The notes under the pieces were generated by a model. It ran no database searches. It was not told the origin of the DNA and worked only from the letters and a program-made list of their open reading frames with translations. A stretch of 64,000 nt of DNA. It comes from Paulinella micropora (Eukaryota > Cercozoa > Imbricatea > Euglyphida). The stretch spans positions 371,394 to 435,393 of the forward strand of contig BJOX01000036.1 in the NCBI GenBank assembly GCA_009731375.1, in the 5' to 3' direction. Within the stretch, counting starts at the first letter, position 1. Each line of letters opens with the position of its first letter. Both the position numbers and the translations under genes were made by a program. Shown here one piece after another: positions 43,222-55,300 of the stretch.

Positions 43222-45660
43222 GCGTTTCATGCGCTCAAAGATCTCATTTACAAAGACCCGAAAGACGGAGGACTGGTGTTAACGATGCCCGACTTTACGA
43301 AACAATTCGTAGTCGATACAGACGCATCTAAGTTTGCGATTGGGGCTGTATTACAACAAGAGGATGAGGAGAAGAAATTACGCCCAATCATGTTTATTAG
43401 TAGGAAGTTGTGTGCGGCGGAGAGAAACTATTGCACAAGGCAAAGAGAGGCGTTGGCGGTAGTATGGGCCCTCAAGAGGCTCAGAGAGTATTTGTGGGGA
43501 GGACCTCAATTTACTGTCAGAACTGATCATCATAACCTGTTATGGTTGATGAATCATGAACAGACGGGACGGCTGGCGCGGTGGCAAGCGTTCTTGTCTT
43601 GTTTCGATTTTACAATGGTCCATCTACCGGGAAAGCGAAATGTGGTCGCTGATAGCCTCTCTAGGCTAGAGTTTAACTCAGAAGTATCGGCGTTGGTGTC
43701 CACGGTGGAGATGGAAGACTTGTCCACTGACAAGGTGTATGAGGTCAGCCACATTGAGGCGATGGAGATGGCGAGTGGAGTCCGATATGACCGCACAGGT
43801 CTACGGTACAGTCCACAAGGCCCGGATCACGGGATATGTTGTGAGCTACATACCCAGGAGGACGCTGAGTGGTCCTATGAGGTATATGAGAATGCGAAGG
43901 CGAACATAAGAGAGGAAGAGGAGACGCAGGAAGTTTATGCGGAGCCTCCTCAAGAGCGGAGAAGTGACCTAGACGATGACCCGGAAAGAATCGGGGTACG
44001 GCTAGAAGATGGTACTATCCATATAGCCTCGCCTACCGCATGGAGGCAACAACAGGCTCAAGATCCGGAGTTTAAAGAACTGATACAGTTATATCAGAAC
44101 CCGGATGAGCTACGGATGACGAAAGCGATCAAAGATCAGATGAAGGAGATGGGATGGAGAGATGGTCTACTGTGGTACAAGGGCCTTCACGGTCGCTATG
44201 CGTCACAGCCGGACAAATGGACCCTTTGGGTACCGGAGAGTCTGAGACGATTTATATTTGTCGCAGCCCACAATTGCCCACTTTTGGCGCATCCGGGTCG
44301 ACAACGAACTCATATGTTCGTAGCGAGGCGATTCTGGTGGAAGAAGATGAAGGAGGAGATAGATCAGGCGGTGGATGCATGCATCCCGTGCAAGATAAAC
44401 AAAACACCACTGAAGGCAAATTTCGGCCTGATTGGCGAATTTCCTCTTCATGCGGGGATGTTTGAGTTTATACACATTGATCATGTGGGACCTTTCCCAG
44501 AATCGAAGGATGGTTACAAATACCTCCTTACGGCTATTGACAGAGCCACCAACTATGTGTGGATCATCCCTGTCAAAGACGTTACCGGCAAGACGACGGC
44601 CGAGGCGCTGATCGATAGGATCATCTCACAGATCGGAGTACCAAGAAAGATATGTTCTGATCGAGGCTCGGACTTTAATAACGAGGTCATCGACAAACTA
44701 TCTAAGTATTACGGGATGAAATGGCAATATGTTACTGCCTATAACCCGCGAGCAAATGGGAAAATCGAGCGGGTACACAGACCCCTCAAAGCCTCGCTAA
44801 AGATGTATTGCACGAAGAAGGAGAATCAAAGAGCATGGGTCGAGGCAGCACCATCATTTGCGTTTGCAATGAACTGTCTACCCTCTACGGCGTTAGGAGG
44901 CTCGAAGAGCTCAATCTCGCCATATCAGTTAGTATATGGGCGTGAGCCTGATATCCCGACTTCGCTCCTTCACCCAAAAGACACTTGGGCGGATGCGGAT
45001 GAGTTGTTTGGGATGAGACTTAGAGTGAAGATGGAGGCGGAACAAATAGTCAGGGCGCATAGAGAGGCGGAGCGCCGAAAGACTGATGCTGAAGGGGTGC
45101 GACAAGCGCACTTGGATCAGATCAAGTTCCAGGTCGGGGATATTGTACTATTGTACCATCCTCAAGTCCCGAAGGGAGTCAGCTCTAAGCTGTTCACTCA
45201 CTGGAAAGGACCTTATCAGATTATGGAACAGACGGGACCTCTGAATTACAAGATCAGGGGTAGAGGGAAGGTGCAAATTGTGAATGTAAGAAGGCTGATT
45301 AAGTATGATCCCTTCTTACTGGAAGATGAATCCGTTGAGGAGGCGTTAAAACGGATGAAGGATGATTTCAAAGAGGTGCCGCCCATCCACAAGGAGGCTG
45401 GCATAGACCAAGACGATGCTTATCGGGCACCGATAGCTGAGAAGGAGGAGAGTGAGGTGGACAGCAAGGAGAAGACTGACCGCATAAGCGCGGTGGGGAC
45501 TCAGTCCAAGTCTCCGCGAGAGCATAGCGGAAAGAAGGAGAAGATCACAGAGGCGCAGCTAAGGAGAGCGCGGAATGATCTTATCAACGACCAACCGAGG
45601 AAGGCGATGAGGTCGATGAGATCAAAGGACGTCCACCAGGAGGAGGAGAGATCAAAGGAC
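43222..45660 (+). pseudogene. Pol of element B, RNase H, integrase and GPY/F part (plus-strand copy)
   Basis: Resumes the Pol sequence lost at 23731. RNase H: DTDASKFAIGAVLQ, REALAVVWALKRL, TDHHNLLWL, GKRNVVADSLSRL. Integrase: zinc region ending C-I-P-C, then I-D-H-V-G-P-F, C-S-D-R-G-S-D-F and N-G-K-I-E (D-X59-D-X35-E), then WKGPYQI of the GPY/F module and NVRRLIKYDPF. It is uninterrupted and close to the complete copy. About 190 residues of the C-terminal extension are missing because at 45661 the sequence changes to element A out of frame. Confidence 0.85.
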
Positions 45661-47053
45661 GTTACACCACTGGTGAAGTCGTTGCTTTCATCGACCGTAA
45701 CCAAGTCAAACTTGGCACTGTTTTGGACGAGGATCCGGAAGACGAGGAGGATGACCTCGTGGTCCATCAGCTTGGTATCACTTCGGACACCAACCCTCTC
45801 TTCCGCCCCATCTACGAAGACACAAAGGACAAAGCTACCATTCACAGTTGGAGTAAACCCCTGACTTTCTGGAAGCCCCTCCTCTTCGATATCACCAACG
45901 ATCAAGTCGTTCATCGACACATCGCATGGCGTCCCTTCAAGAAGATCAAGGACAAAGGCCGACTCTCCGCTAACGTTCTTAAGCGTCTTCGAGGTACCCT
46001 CATCACCGGCGAATCCTTCCCGCTTCATGTCTTCCAGAAGGGCAAGCAAGCTCAGTCCAAGGAGTAGCCACCCCCTATTATCACTCTCAAGTGGGTTTTA
46101 CCCATCGTAATGGCTTCACCCGCCCCCCGCCCAGCACTTTTCCCACTTGAACCGTCACGAGTCGTCCCTAGATTCTTATATTACGCCATGACCGGCGTAC
46201 CCATGTAAGTCCTTGATCGCCTCTTGTGCCTGCAGGTCACCGATTATTCTCACCGAACTTGAACCACTCAGTGGTTATATCGGCACGGTATACTTGGTGC
46301 TTCATTAGTTCATCTCGGCTTTGTGCCATGATCCCGGCCACCTAATTTTCTACGGCTCGACATCGCCTCCCGATATCACCGCTCGCTACTGCGCCTCAAT
46401 TGTCCCAGTCCCGCTGCAAATCATGGATATCCGGCCCCGGCTGATCATCATCCTCGTTGCGCAGTATAGACGCACCACTCTTCTACTCTCCAATGGTTTA
46501 AGAGATCCACCCACCTCTCTTTCTCTCCTTTCAAGTTGACTCTGCATGATTTTTTTTTTGTGAGACAACATACTTCGTTCGTTAATCACTCATTCTGTAC
46601 GCAACTCAACTCAACCGTTAGGTCTGGGGGGGCGAGCTATCAGACTGAGCACCTTAACGACCGGCCAAAACCTTTACCGTTTATAAGACACTGGCTCTTT
46701 TTGACCGGGGGCATTAGATTCTCCTCTGCACTACGTTTCGACTTCACTAACTAGTTTTCGATTTCGTTCAGAAATGATTTCAAACGATCAATTCAAAGTT
46801 CTTTTTAGCTATTGCCATTTTTCCTGTTCGTATTACCTTCAAGTTTCCCCGATTTCCTAGTGAAAATGCTTTTACGGTAAATTTGTGAACAAGAACGGAA
46901 AAAAACACAATATCTAACTCGTTGCTAGTCATTTTCGCCTTGAGGCCTCCCAAATCGATTTGGGAATTTTCAAGTCCAACAACCCGACGACTATCAGTTT
47001 ATGACTGTTTACTTGAAGACTCGCGACACTATCCGTTTGAGAAAGGGAGACCT
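45661..47053 (+). mobile_element. Second copy of the element A 3' end
   Basis: From TACACCACTGGTGAAGTCG to AAAGGGAGAC it matches 15392-17180 with very few differences, apart from lacking the TTC block and the gap-flank duplication. The left edge is the junction with element B; the right edge continues into unrelated DNA (CTCATCTACG). Confidence 0.9.
45723..46067 (+). pseudogene. C-terminal Pol domain of element A, uninterrupted copy
   Basis: A 114-codon reading of the element A C-terminus: acidic patch, L-V-V-H-Q-L strand, W-S-K-P-L-T-F-W, then WRPFKKIKDKG and a Lys/Gln-rich tail. The frame extends upstream to the junction (T-T-G-E-V-V-A-F-I-D). Without the rest of Pol it cannot be expressed as in the element. 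Confidence 0.6.
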
Positions 47054-48544
47054 CATCTACGTTCTACACTTGATCGTACATTGCACCCAAGCCTGCAATG
47101 AGTTCGAAATTATGTAAATAAACGAAGTGACCTCTCTACTATTTACTTGTATTTCACCTGCTGACTCAGAGTCAGGACTCAAAGCAGCCATAGTGTTCTT
47201 ATTAAGAGTTCGTTGTATCTGCGTACTTGAAAAGTTGTATACAAACTCACAATATGCCGAACTGAGACGAATTCCCAAGGTCGTGTAACTTATCAATAAT
47301 TTAATATCAATACTGTATAATGTTCACGACATGTACCGAATGGATTGAAATCATGAAAACAATGTGATAAATAAAAAGAAAAAAACAGCCTGAACTGAAC
47401 CTTGCAATTGTGTAACATTGTGAAGTTCCTGCGGTCAGGTAAGTTCAAAAAATTAAATGAGTTTGCAACTGAGCCTCGTTTTGCAGGGAATATTATAGTT
47501 TAGGCTGTGTGTAGGGAACGTTCACATCTTCAAGTATATTGGTGACGACATTCAAGTGGTACTGTAAAGACTCTGAGTGTTCGATACATGTATGTACTGA
47601 AAAATATACATAAAGGCCCAAGGAGGGGCGGGGTAAGTGTGATAGTGGACCACAATGCTAGATGTGGTGCGGGTTGTATGCATGTATGTATGTATGTACG
47701 TCTGTATGTATGTATGTATGTGTATGTATGTATGTATGTATGTCACTGGAACGTCATAAATGAGAGGCTCAGGCAGCCAGGCGCGTCACGATTAGTTATT
47801 ACTAGGGATATTGAAGTGGCAAAATCACCGAACTTTAAGATCATTTTTTTCGCTTAGTGGTAGGACAATCGTGATGGTATCGATGGAAAGCCCACAACAG
47901 AGGGGACGTGCTAATGATTGTCGTATCATCAATATTGCTTGAGAAAAAGAAATTCAAAGTTCCATGATTTTTACAGTCAAAGTGGGGTCCTGAAATTCCA
48001 GGCCTGAGGCGGAGCTTACGCACACCCACCCGACATCTAAAAAACGTCGGGTGTTGTTAAAGGACTTGTCGATGTGTATCCAGCCAAATCGGTTCTTCAC
48101 TGCACTTTGCGACTCAGGTTGAGACCGAGATATAAATAGAAAGAACGAAAAACGTGGTGGGCTGGAGAGGGAGGGAGGGACAGGAGGCAGGCTGGAGCGA
48201 AGGCCGAGGGATTGTGTAGTAGATTCTGCTACTACTCGCAGTTGAGCCAGTCAGGTGTGATGATAGGTCCCTCGTATAGGTCGCACTAACAAACAGAAGA
48301 CAGTCAGAGGGTAGCACTGACAGACAGAGAGACACGGAGAGACAGACAGACAGACACAGACAGACAGACAGACAGACAGACAAAGGGCTACCTGCCACGT
48401 CATGTTCCGCGAGTGGAAACGACTGCCGCAGCGGCTGCAGACTGGGAAATCTGCACACAGGTGTGCCTCAAAAGATTTTTTTATATTAAGCTGGCTATAT
48501 TATAAGGAAATTTACCTGCTGAATTCACCATTCCCCCCCCCCCC

Positions 48545-48782
48545 TCCAAAAGAGAAGAATAAGAAGAAGAAGAAGAGAAGAGAAGAGAAGAGAAAAGAGA
48601 AGAGAAAAGAGAAGAGAAGAAAAGAAAAGAAAAGAAGAGAAGAGAAGAGGAGAGGAGAGAGAGGAGAGGAGGAGGAGGAGGAGGAGAAGAAGAAGAAGAA
48701 GAAGGAGGAGGAGGAGGAAAGACGAGGAAAGACGAGGAGAAAGAAAGAAAGAAGAAAGAAAGAAAGAAAGAAAGTGTGTGTT

Positions 48783-48837
<55 letters not shown>

Positions 48838-48914
48838 GAGAGATGAGAGAGCGAGTGAGAGATGAGAGAGCGAGAGCGAGCGAGAGAGAGAGAGAGAGGA
48901 GAGACAGGAGAGAC

Positions 48915-48956
<42 letters not shown>

Positions 48957-49017
48957 TAGAAAAGGGAAAGAGAGAGAGAGAGAGAGAGAGAGATGAGAGA
49001 GAGAGATGAGTGAGAGA

Positions 49018-49054
<37 letters not shown>

Positions 49055-49130
49055 TGAGAGAGAGAGCGAGTGAGAGAGAGAGAGAGAAAGAGAGAGAGCG
49101 ATAGAGAGAGAGAGAGAGAGACACACACAC
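48545..49130 (+). repeat. Purine-only tract (GAA, GGA, GA)
   Basis: Nearly 590 bases with very few pyrimidines on this strand, in GAAAA/GAGAA, GGA, then GA arrays broken by GATGAGAGAGCGAGTGA-type units. Long mirror-like purine tracts can form triplex DNA. Confidence 0.9.
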
Positions 49131-49902
49131 ACACACACACACGTGCGAGGTATGATTATTCCAGTTGAGTCTGGCACGTGGGTCCATTTTCGAAAAATCT
49201 AGTAAATCTATGGCTGTCGGCTATCGATTGGTAGAAGGCTTTCCTTTTATCTATCAGCCTATCCGAGACCTGCCATTCATAAAATGCGAGTTGCTTTGCA
49301 AATCTGCATTCATACATGGAGTTGTATGCTTTTCACTCAATAGCCGATTAGTACTGGCTTTGATGTGATGGCCTTCATTTCGCACTTGAACGAAGTTTGA
49401 TACCAAACATATCTCAACTATTACGATATGCACAAACCAAAACATCAAAATCGAACAAAACCAAGAGAGTTCTCTGTTATGACTTGCAGTGATTCGGACG
49501 TTGAAGTCTTACTTGAGTGTCTCTCGCCTTTTCCAATCGAACCAGTTGGCGTCCATCCTTCAGTCCCCGGAGCAACACCTCCCATGGTAGCTTGCTCAAA
49601 TGAAACTCTTGGCTCTTCAGAGATGAGTCTACAGTTGAGATTACAGCTCTCTCACTGTCGTCGGTGGCTGCGAATCTTGCCAGGTCGGCCCACCACCCCT
49701 CAAATTCTCGAAAAATTTTCCTAAATTACCCGTGCACAACCTTCAAAAAATTCAAAGACGTGTGGCTTGCTATCTTGGCTTGTGCATCTACGAGACGAAC
49801 ACATACTCTTGCTTAATTCCAGTGGAAAGGACCCGCTGGAATTCAGCAGAATAGGCATGTGGCGAGCGAGGTGGCGGATTTGTGCCCAGAGAATCAGGTT
49901 TC

Positions 49903-49997
<95 letters not shown>

Positions 49998-50011
49998 GCT
50001 GCTGCTGCTGC

Positions 50012-50051
<40 letters not shown>

Positions 50052-50175
50052 GCTGTTGTTGTTGTTGTTGTCATTGCCGAATCAGCCGGTCGATGGTGTG
50101 GTGATGTAAGGACGGTCCATGGTGTGGTGTGGTGATGTAAGGACGGTCAGTGGTGTGGTGTGGTGATGTAAGGAA
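49903..50175 (+). repeat. (TTG)n array and a 32-bp minisatellite
   Basis: About 170 bases of TTG with a short TGC stretch, then three tandem units of GGTGTGGTGATGTAAGGACG (50096-50175). Confidence 0.9.
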
Positions 50176-50250
50176 TCAATCTATGGCGGCAAGTTTGACG
50201 ACGAGAACTTCAAGCAATCTCACGATGCTCCAGGCATGCTGTCCATGGTG

Positions 50251-50290
<40 letters not shown>

Positions 50291-51284
50291 NNNNNNNNNN
50301 AACTTAGTAATAATAAATTTAAGTAAACTGATTAATGCAAGATGGTGTGTGGCTACGGCCTTCACTCGCCACTTTCATCCCCGGCCGACGGGACGCCAGA
50401 GCCTGCTAAAACTATAGATCTCTAATGCTCAGAATATGAAACAAAAAATAAAGAAAGAAGGAATGAGCAGAAGAGTGTGCCAAGAGAGGGACAAGAGGAA
50501 ACATAGTGAGGGATGCAGACTAGATCCGTCAGAGCTAGCCTACTTAGAGGAGGAAGAGGAAGAGAGAATGGAGATAAAGGGGGAGCAGAAACTCGCCGTG
50601 ACCATGAGATACCAGTTCGAGCAGCAAGGTAGAAGCTCACGCGTGATACTAAGTCTTAGTATGGGGTTGCAAACACCAGCAATAAGTCACAAGCGCTGGA
50701 GGCTGAAAGAGAGAGCTGTCTAGAAAATCTTCAGAGCCAGAACAAGAGATTTAGCCATAAAAACGGCTAAATTTCACGGAATTTCCATGAAAATAATCCA
50801 TAACTTTAAACGGTTACTACAATCGCAATAAAAGGATCGGGTCAACGCTATTAATATGCGAGATAATCCATTAAGATGCTACAACTTGGTGTAACATACA
50901 TCCTGATAACCTCTCCCACTCCGGTAAACTGTTAAGTGTAAAATATAGGATTTAAGGCTGTATGAGGTATAAGCTTCCCAGGCTTCCCTTCCATATCCCT
51001 TTATCCTTATACAACATTAAAACCGGAAGTATTGTTTAAAACCGGAAATGTAATAAGAATTTATCTTAAAAAACAATTAATAACAAGGAATCACTTCTAC
51101 GAGTGAATTCCCGTAAAAACCAATAGCGTAAAAACGATGTAGTATACCGCCGACGGTGGGTGTTAGAAAGAGTCAAGTAACGACAAGCCGGACGACATTC
51201 AAAGCCACTATGTACTGTGCGGGCCGGCCGACAGAATAAATTGGAATTTACCGTCCCAGTGTCTTTTGGTACCTTTCCTGATCT

Positions 51285-51530
51285 TGTTACAATCCCCGAA
51301 GATAGCTCAATAAAAAGTCTGTAATACAACCAGACACAAATCCCCAAAAGAGAATGATGTCTCGTTATACTAGCTCAGTGAAGCCGAAAAGAAAACGGCA
51401 ACAGACCAAGGTTAAAATTGCATTAGGTCAAATCCGGCCAAACGATATTGAAAATAATGGGAAAAAATAGGTGCACCTGACACCAGAAAAAGGGTACTTT
51501 TTACCGGCTATCCGGGGGGTGATGCCTACA
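51285..51530 (-). repeat. 3' LTR of complete element B
   Basis: Minus strand TGTAGGCATCACC to GGGATTGTAACA. Matches 61421-61666. The plus-strand flank ATCT at 51281-51284 is the target duplication. Confidence 0.9.
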
Positions 51531-52325
51531 GTACCCCTTCCAGTTTTTATGACGGAAATATGCAATATTTTCGTCACATAATTGCTGATTTCTTTTCTGC
51601 ACAAACGCTACGGGGTGTCGCAACTAAGTGCATTAACCCACGGATAGACGGTGCAGTGGATATATAAAACGCATACGCCAGACACGAGTCAACTATAAAT
51701 CTCCAGCCTCGTTTTTGTAAATAAAAACTCCTCCTTCCACACTTGTTGTCCCCCCCGTAACTTAATTCTGAGGCAGTATGTCAAGAACAAATAGTATTAC
51801 TATTGCAATAAAAGCAGCGTTATAATTTTTCTCCTTCTCCAAAAACACTTCCGATCAGTAAATACATTGTCTTTTAATAACATACCCTTGTATTCAATCG
51901 GTTACCTTAATATAGTACTAGGGGGCCAGACCTAATAACTATATCCAAAGCCGGGGTGAGTGAGCCCGACCATGCGATATGCCGACACAAGTAGAGACGG
52001 ACCGTGCTGGTATGACGATATTAAGTATATCCAAAGAAAAAAATTTAATATGTCTACTATGAGAACATTTTTTGAGAACATCACCCTGGATACTTGAAGC
52101 AGGGTCGTACCAGGAACACCATCGCTAAACTCACAAGCGATCCCCTTATACGGTGTCGTATCCATTTGCCGATTGACCCTCGCACTCATATGTTGCGATA
52201 AAAATGCCAAGTAACAACAATGGTATAAAAACATTTTAATAAGACATGATCTGACATGGGCACTATGAGATTAATCCACATGCAGCTTTCAATGTCCGAC
52301 GCGTGATAAAAGAAAAAAATGTCAC
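51531..52325 (-). promoter_or_regulatory. 3' UTR and polypurine tract of element B
   Basis: Minus-strand GGAAGGGGTAC touches the LTR start and is the likely plus-strand primer. The other about 780 bases between the Pol stop and the tract have no protein-like ORF. Confidence 0.65.
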
Positions 52326-55300
52326 TTACTGCCTTCGTCGCCTTGCGCGAACCCCTTTGCCAGGTGGCGGGCCGCCAACAAAAGTCAAGTCAAACTTCGA
52401 CTCCTCCAGAATGTCCCATATTTTGTTAGGGATGGCGCCCAAAGATAAGTCAAAAGGAATGTCAAGCACTCCTCTAGGCAGTGACTGAATAGTCCACGCA
52501 GTGTGGTCTTTGTCTCGAAGGGTAATAGTATCATCCCATGTCTCGAGATTTTTCGCGTCTTTGTACACCGGTAAATATTGTCTAGCTTTTGGATCCTCAA
52601 CAGGGTCCATGCTTCTCCAAAAATGGAGTACCGGTTGTATCGTTTTTGCTGCTAAGGATCTCTTCGATGTCCGTGCTGCCCGTGTAGTCTGCGGGACCGC
52701 CACAGCTCGCATGAGATAAAGATCTGAGAGAGTGTCATCGGCAACATGAGATTCTGCCGGTCTCAACAGATAAAAAGCGTCTCGGACCCACTTGATGGCC
52801 GCAATCGCCTCTCCTTCCTTCCATCGCACATGTCGAATGTCCACATTACCCGCGTTCGGGTTAGTGTCCTTCTCCCCTCCTCCTCCATGGACATCCGTCG
52901 CTCGCGTCGACCTTGCCACCTTCCTCGGTTGGTCGAAGATGAGATCGTTTTGCGCTCTCCTCCTCTGCGCCTCCGTGAACTTCTCCTTCGTACCGCCGCG
53001 GACTATGGGGGCTTTAGACTGAGTCCCCGCCGCGCTTTTGCGGTTTGAGTCTTCCTTACTCTCCTTCTCGGTCTCCTCCTTCTCCGTGACCGGTGCCCGA
53101 TAGGCATTCTCCTCCTCTAAGGTATCCTCCTTCTGTATAGGCGGTACCTCTTTGAAGTCCTCCTTCATCCGTTTCAACGCCTCCTCAACGGATTCATCCT
53201 CAAGTAAGAAGGGGTCATATTTGATCAGCCTTCGAACATTCACAATCTGCACCTTCCCTCTACCCCTGATCTTATAATTCAGAGGTCCCATCTGTTCCAT
53301 GATCTGGTATGGTCCTTTCCAGTGGGTAAACAGCTTAGAGCTAACCCCCTTAGGGACTTGAGGATGGTACAAGAGTACAATATCCCCAACCTGGAAACGG
53401 ACTTGATCTAAGTGCGCTTGTCGCACTCCTTGTGCGTCAGTCTTTCTGCGCTCCGCCTCCCTGTGCGCCGCAACTATTTGTTCCGCCTCCATCTTCGCTC
53501 TTAGTCTCATCCCGAACAACTCATCCTCATCTGCCCAAGTGTCTTTTGGATGCAGAAGTGAGGTTGGGATATTAGGCTCTCGGCCGTAAACCAATTGATA
53601 TGGCGAGACTGAGCTCCTGGCTCCTCCTAATGCCGATGAGGGTAGACAGTTCATTGCAAAGGCAAATGAAGGTGCTGCCTCCACCCAGGCTCTCTGATTC
53701 TCCTTCTTCATACAGTACATCTTAAGCGAGGCTTTGAGAGGTCTATGTACCCGCTCGATCTTGCCATTCGCTCTCGGGTTATAGGCAGTAACATATTGCC
53801 ATTTCATCCCGTAGTACTTAGATAGTCTGTCGATGACTTCATTATTAAAGTCAGAACCTCGATCAGAACATATCTTTCTAGGCACTCCGATCTGCGAGAC
53901 GATCCTATCGATCAGAGCCTCCGCAGTTGTCTTGCCTGTAGCGTCCTTAACAGGAACAACCCAGACATAATTGGTGGCTCGATCTATTGCGGTAAGAAGG
54001 TATCTGTACCCTTCTGCCGATTCGGGGAAAGGTCCCACATGATCGATGTGTAAAAATTCAAACATCCCGGCGTGTAACGGGAATGTACCGATCAGGCCAA
54101 AGTTCGCCTTCAGCGGTGTCTTTGTGGTTTTGCATGGGATGCATGCGTCCACTTCCCTGTCTATCTCCTCCTTCATCCCTTTCCACCAAAATCGCCTCGC
54201 TATGAACCAATGAGTTCTTTGTCGACCCGGATGTGCCAGTAAGGGGCAGTTATGGGCTGCGACATATATAAAGCGCCTCAACTTCTCTGGTACCCAGAGA
54301 GTCCATTTGTCAGGCTGTGATGCAAATTTGCCATGCTGGCCCTTGTACCACAATAGCCCATCTCTCCACGCCATCTCCTTCATCTGATCTTTGATCTGTG
54401 GAGTCTTTTTAAGCTCATTAGGGTTCTTGTATAACGTTATGAGCTCCTTGAACTCCGGATCCGTCGCCTGTTGCTGCCTCCACGCGGTAGGCGAGGCGAT
54501 ATGAATAGTACCGTCCTCCAACCTTACTCCTACCCTTTCCGGGTCTTCATCAAGCTCGCTTCGATTTTCCTGTGGAGGTTCAGTACAGACCTCAGTCGTC
54601 TCCTCCTCTTCTTTTATATTCGCCTTCGCGTTCTCGTATGCCTCATAAGACCACTCAGCGTCTTCGAGAACATGCGCCTCACAGCATATGCCATGCTCCG
54701 GGCCTTGAGGACTATATCGTAGACCCGTGCGGTCATAACGAACGCCTCTTGCCATCTGCATCGCCTCTATGTGGCTCACCTCGTATACCTTGTCCGTGGA
54801 CAGGTCCATCATCTCCACTGATGATACGAGAGCCGACACCTCCGACTGAAACTCTAGCCTGGAAAGGCTATCAGCGACTACGTTTCGCTTTCCCGGTAAG
54901 TAGACCATCGTGAAATTGAAACATGACAAGAAAGCTTGCCACCGCGCCAAACGGCCGGTTTGTTCATGATTCATCAACCAAAGAAGGTTGTGATGATCGG
55001 TCCTAACCGTGAATAGAGGTCCTCCCCACAAGTATTCTCTGAGCCTCTTGAGAGCCCATACTACTGCCAACGCCTCCCTCTGTCGCGTGCAGTAATTTCG
55101 CTCCGCCGCACACAGCTTTCTACTAATAAACATGATCGGGCGCAACTTTTTCTCCTCATCTTCCTGTTGCAGCACCGCGCCAATCGCAAACTTAGATGCA
55201 TCCGTGTCGACTACGAACGGTTTCGTAAAGTCGGGCATCATAAGTACTAATCCGCCGTCCTTGGGATCTTTATAAATGATATCTTTGAGCGTATTAAACG

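Larger units (their letters stand above)
47054..51284. other. Intergenic DNA with low-complexity tracts
   Basis: No convincing gene. Contains TATG (47678-47745), GACA (48327-48385), a long purine tract (48545-49130), TTG (49903-50070), a 32-bp minisatellite (50090-50175), CT to a gap (50253-50300), and AT-rich unique DNA. A 95-codon ORF at 50436-50723 is highly charged but has no family features. Confidence 0.6.

Noticed and set aside
48402-49187. Arg/Glu/Lys-rich and Ser/Leu-rich ORFs
   Set aside because: Both strands of one purine tract; no protein-like variation.
49721-50135. Poly-Thr, poly-Cys, poly-Leu and poly-Val ORFs
   Set aside because: One TTG array in different frames.
50436-50723. 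95-codon charged ORF
   Set aside because: No family features, no supporting signals, next to low-complexity DNA.
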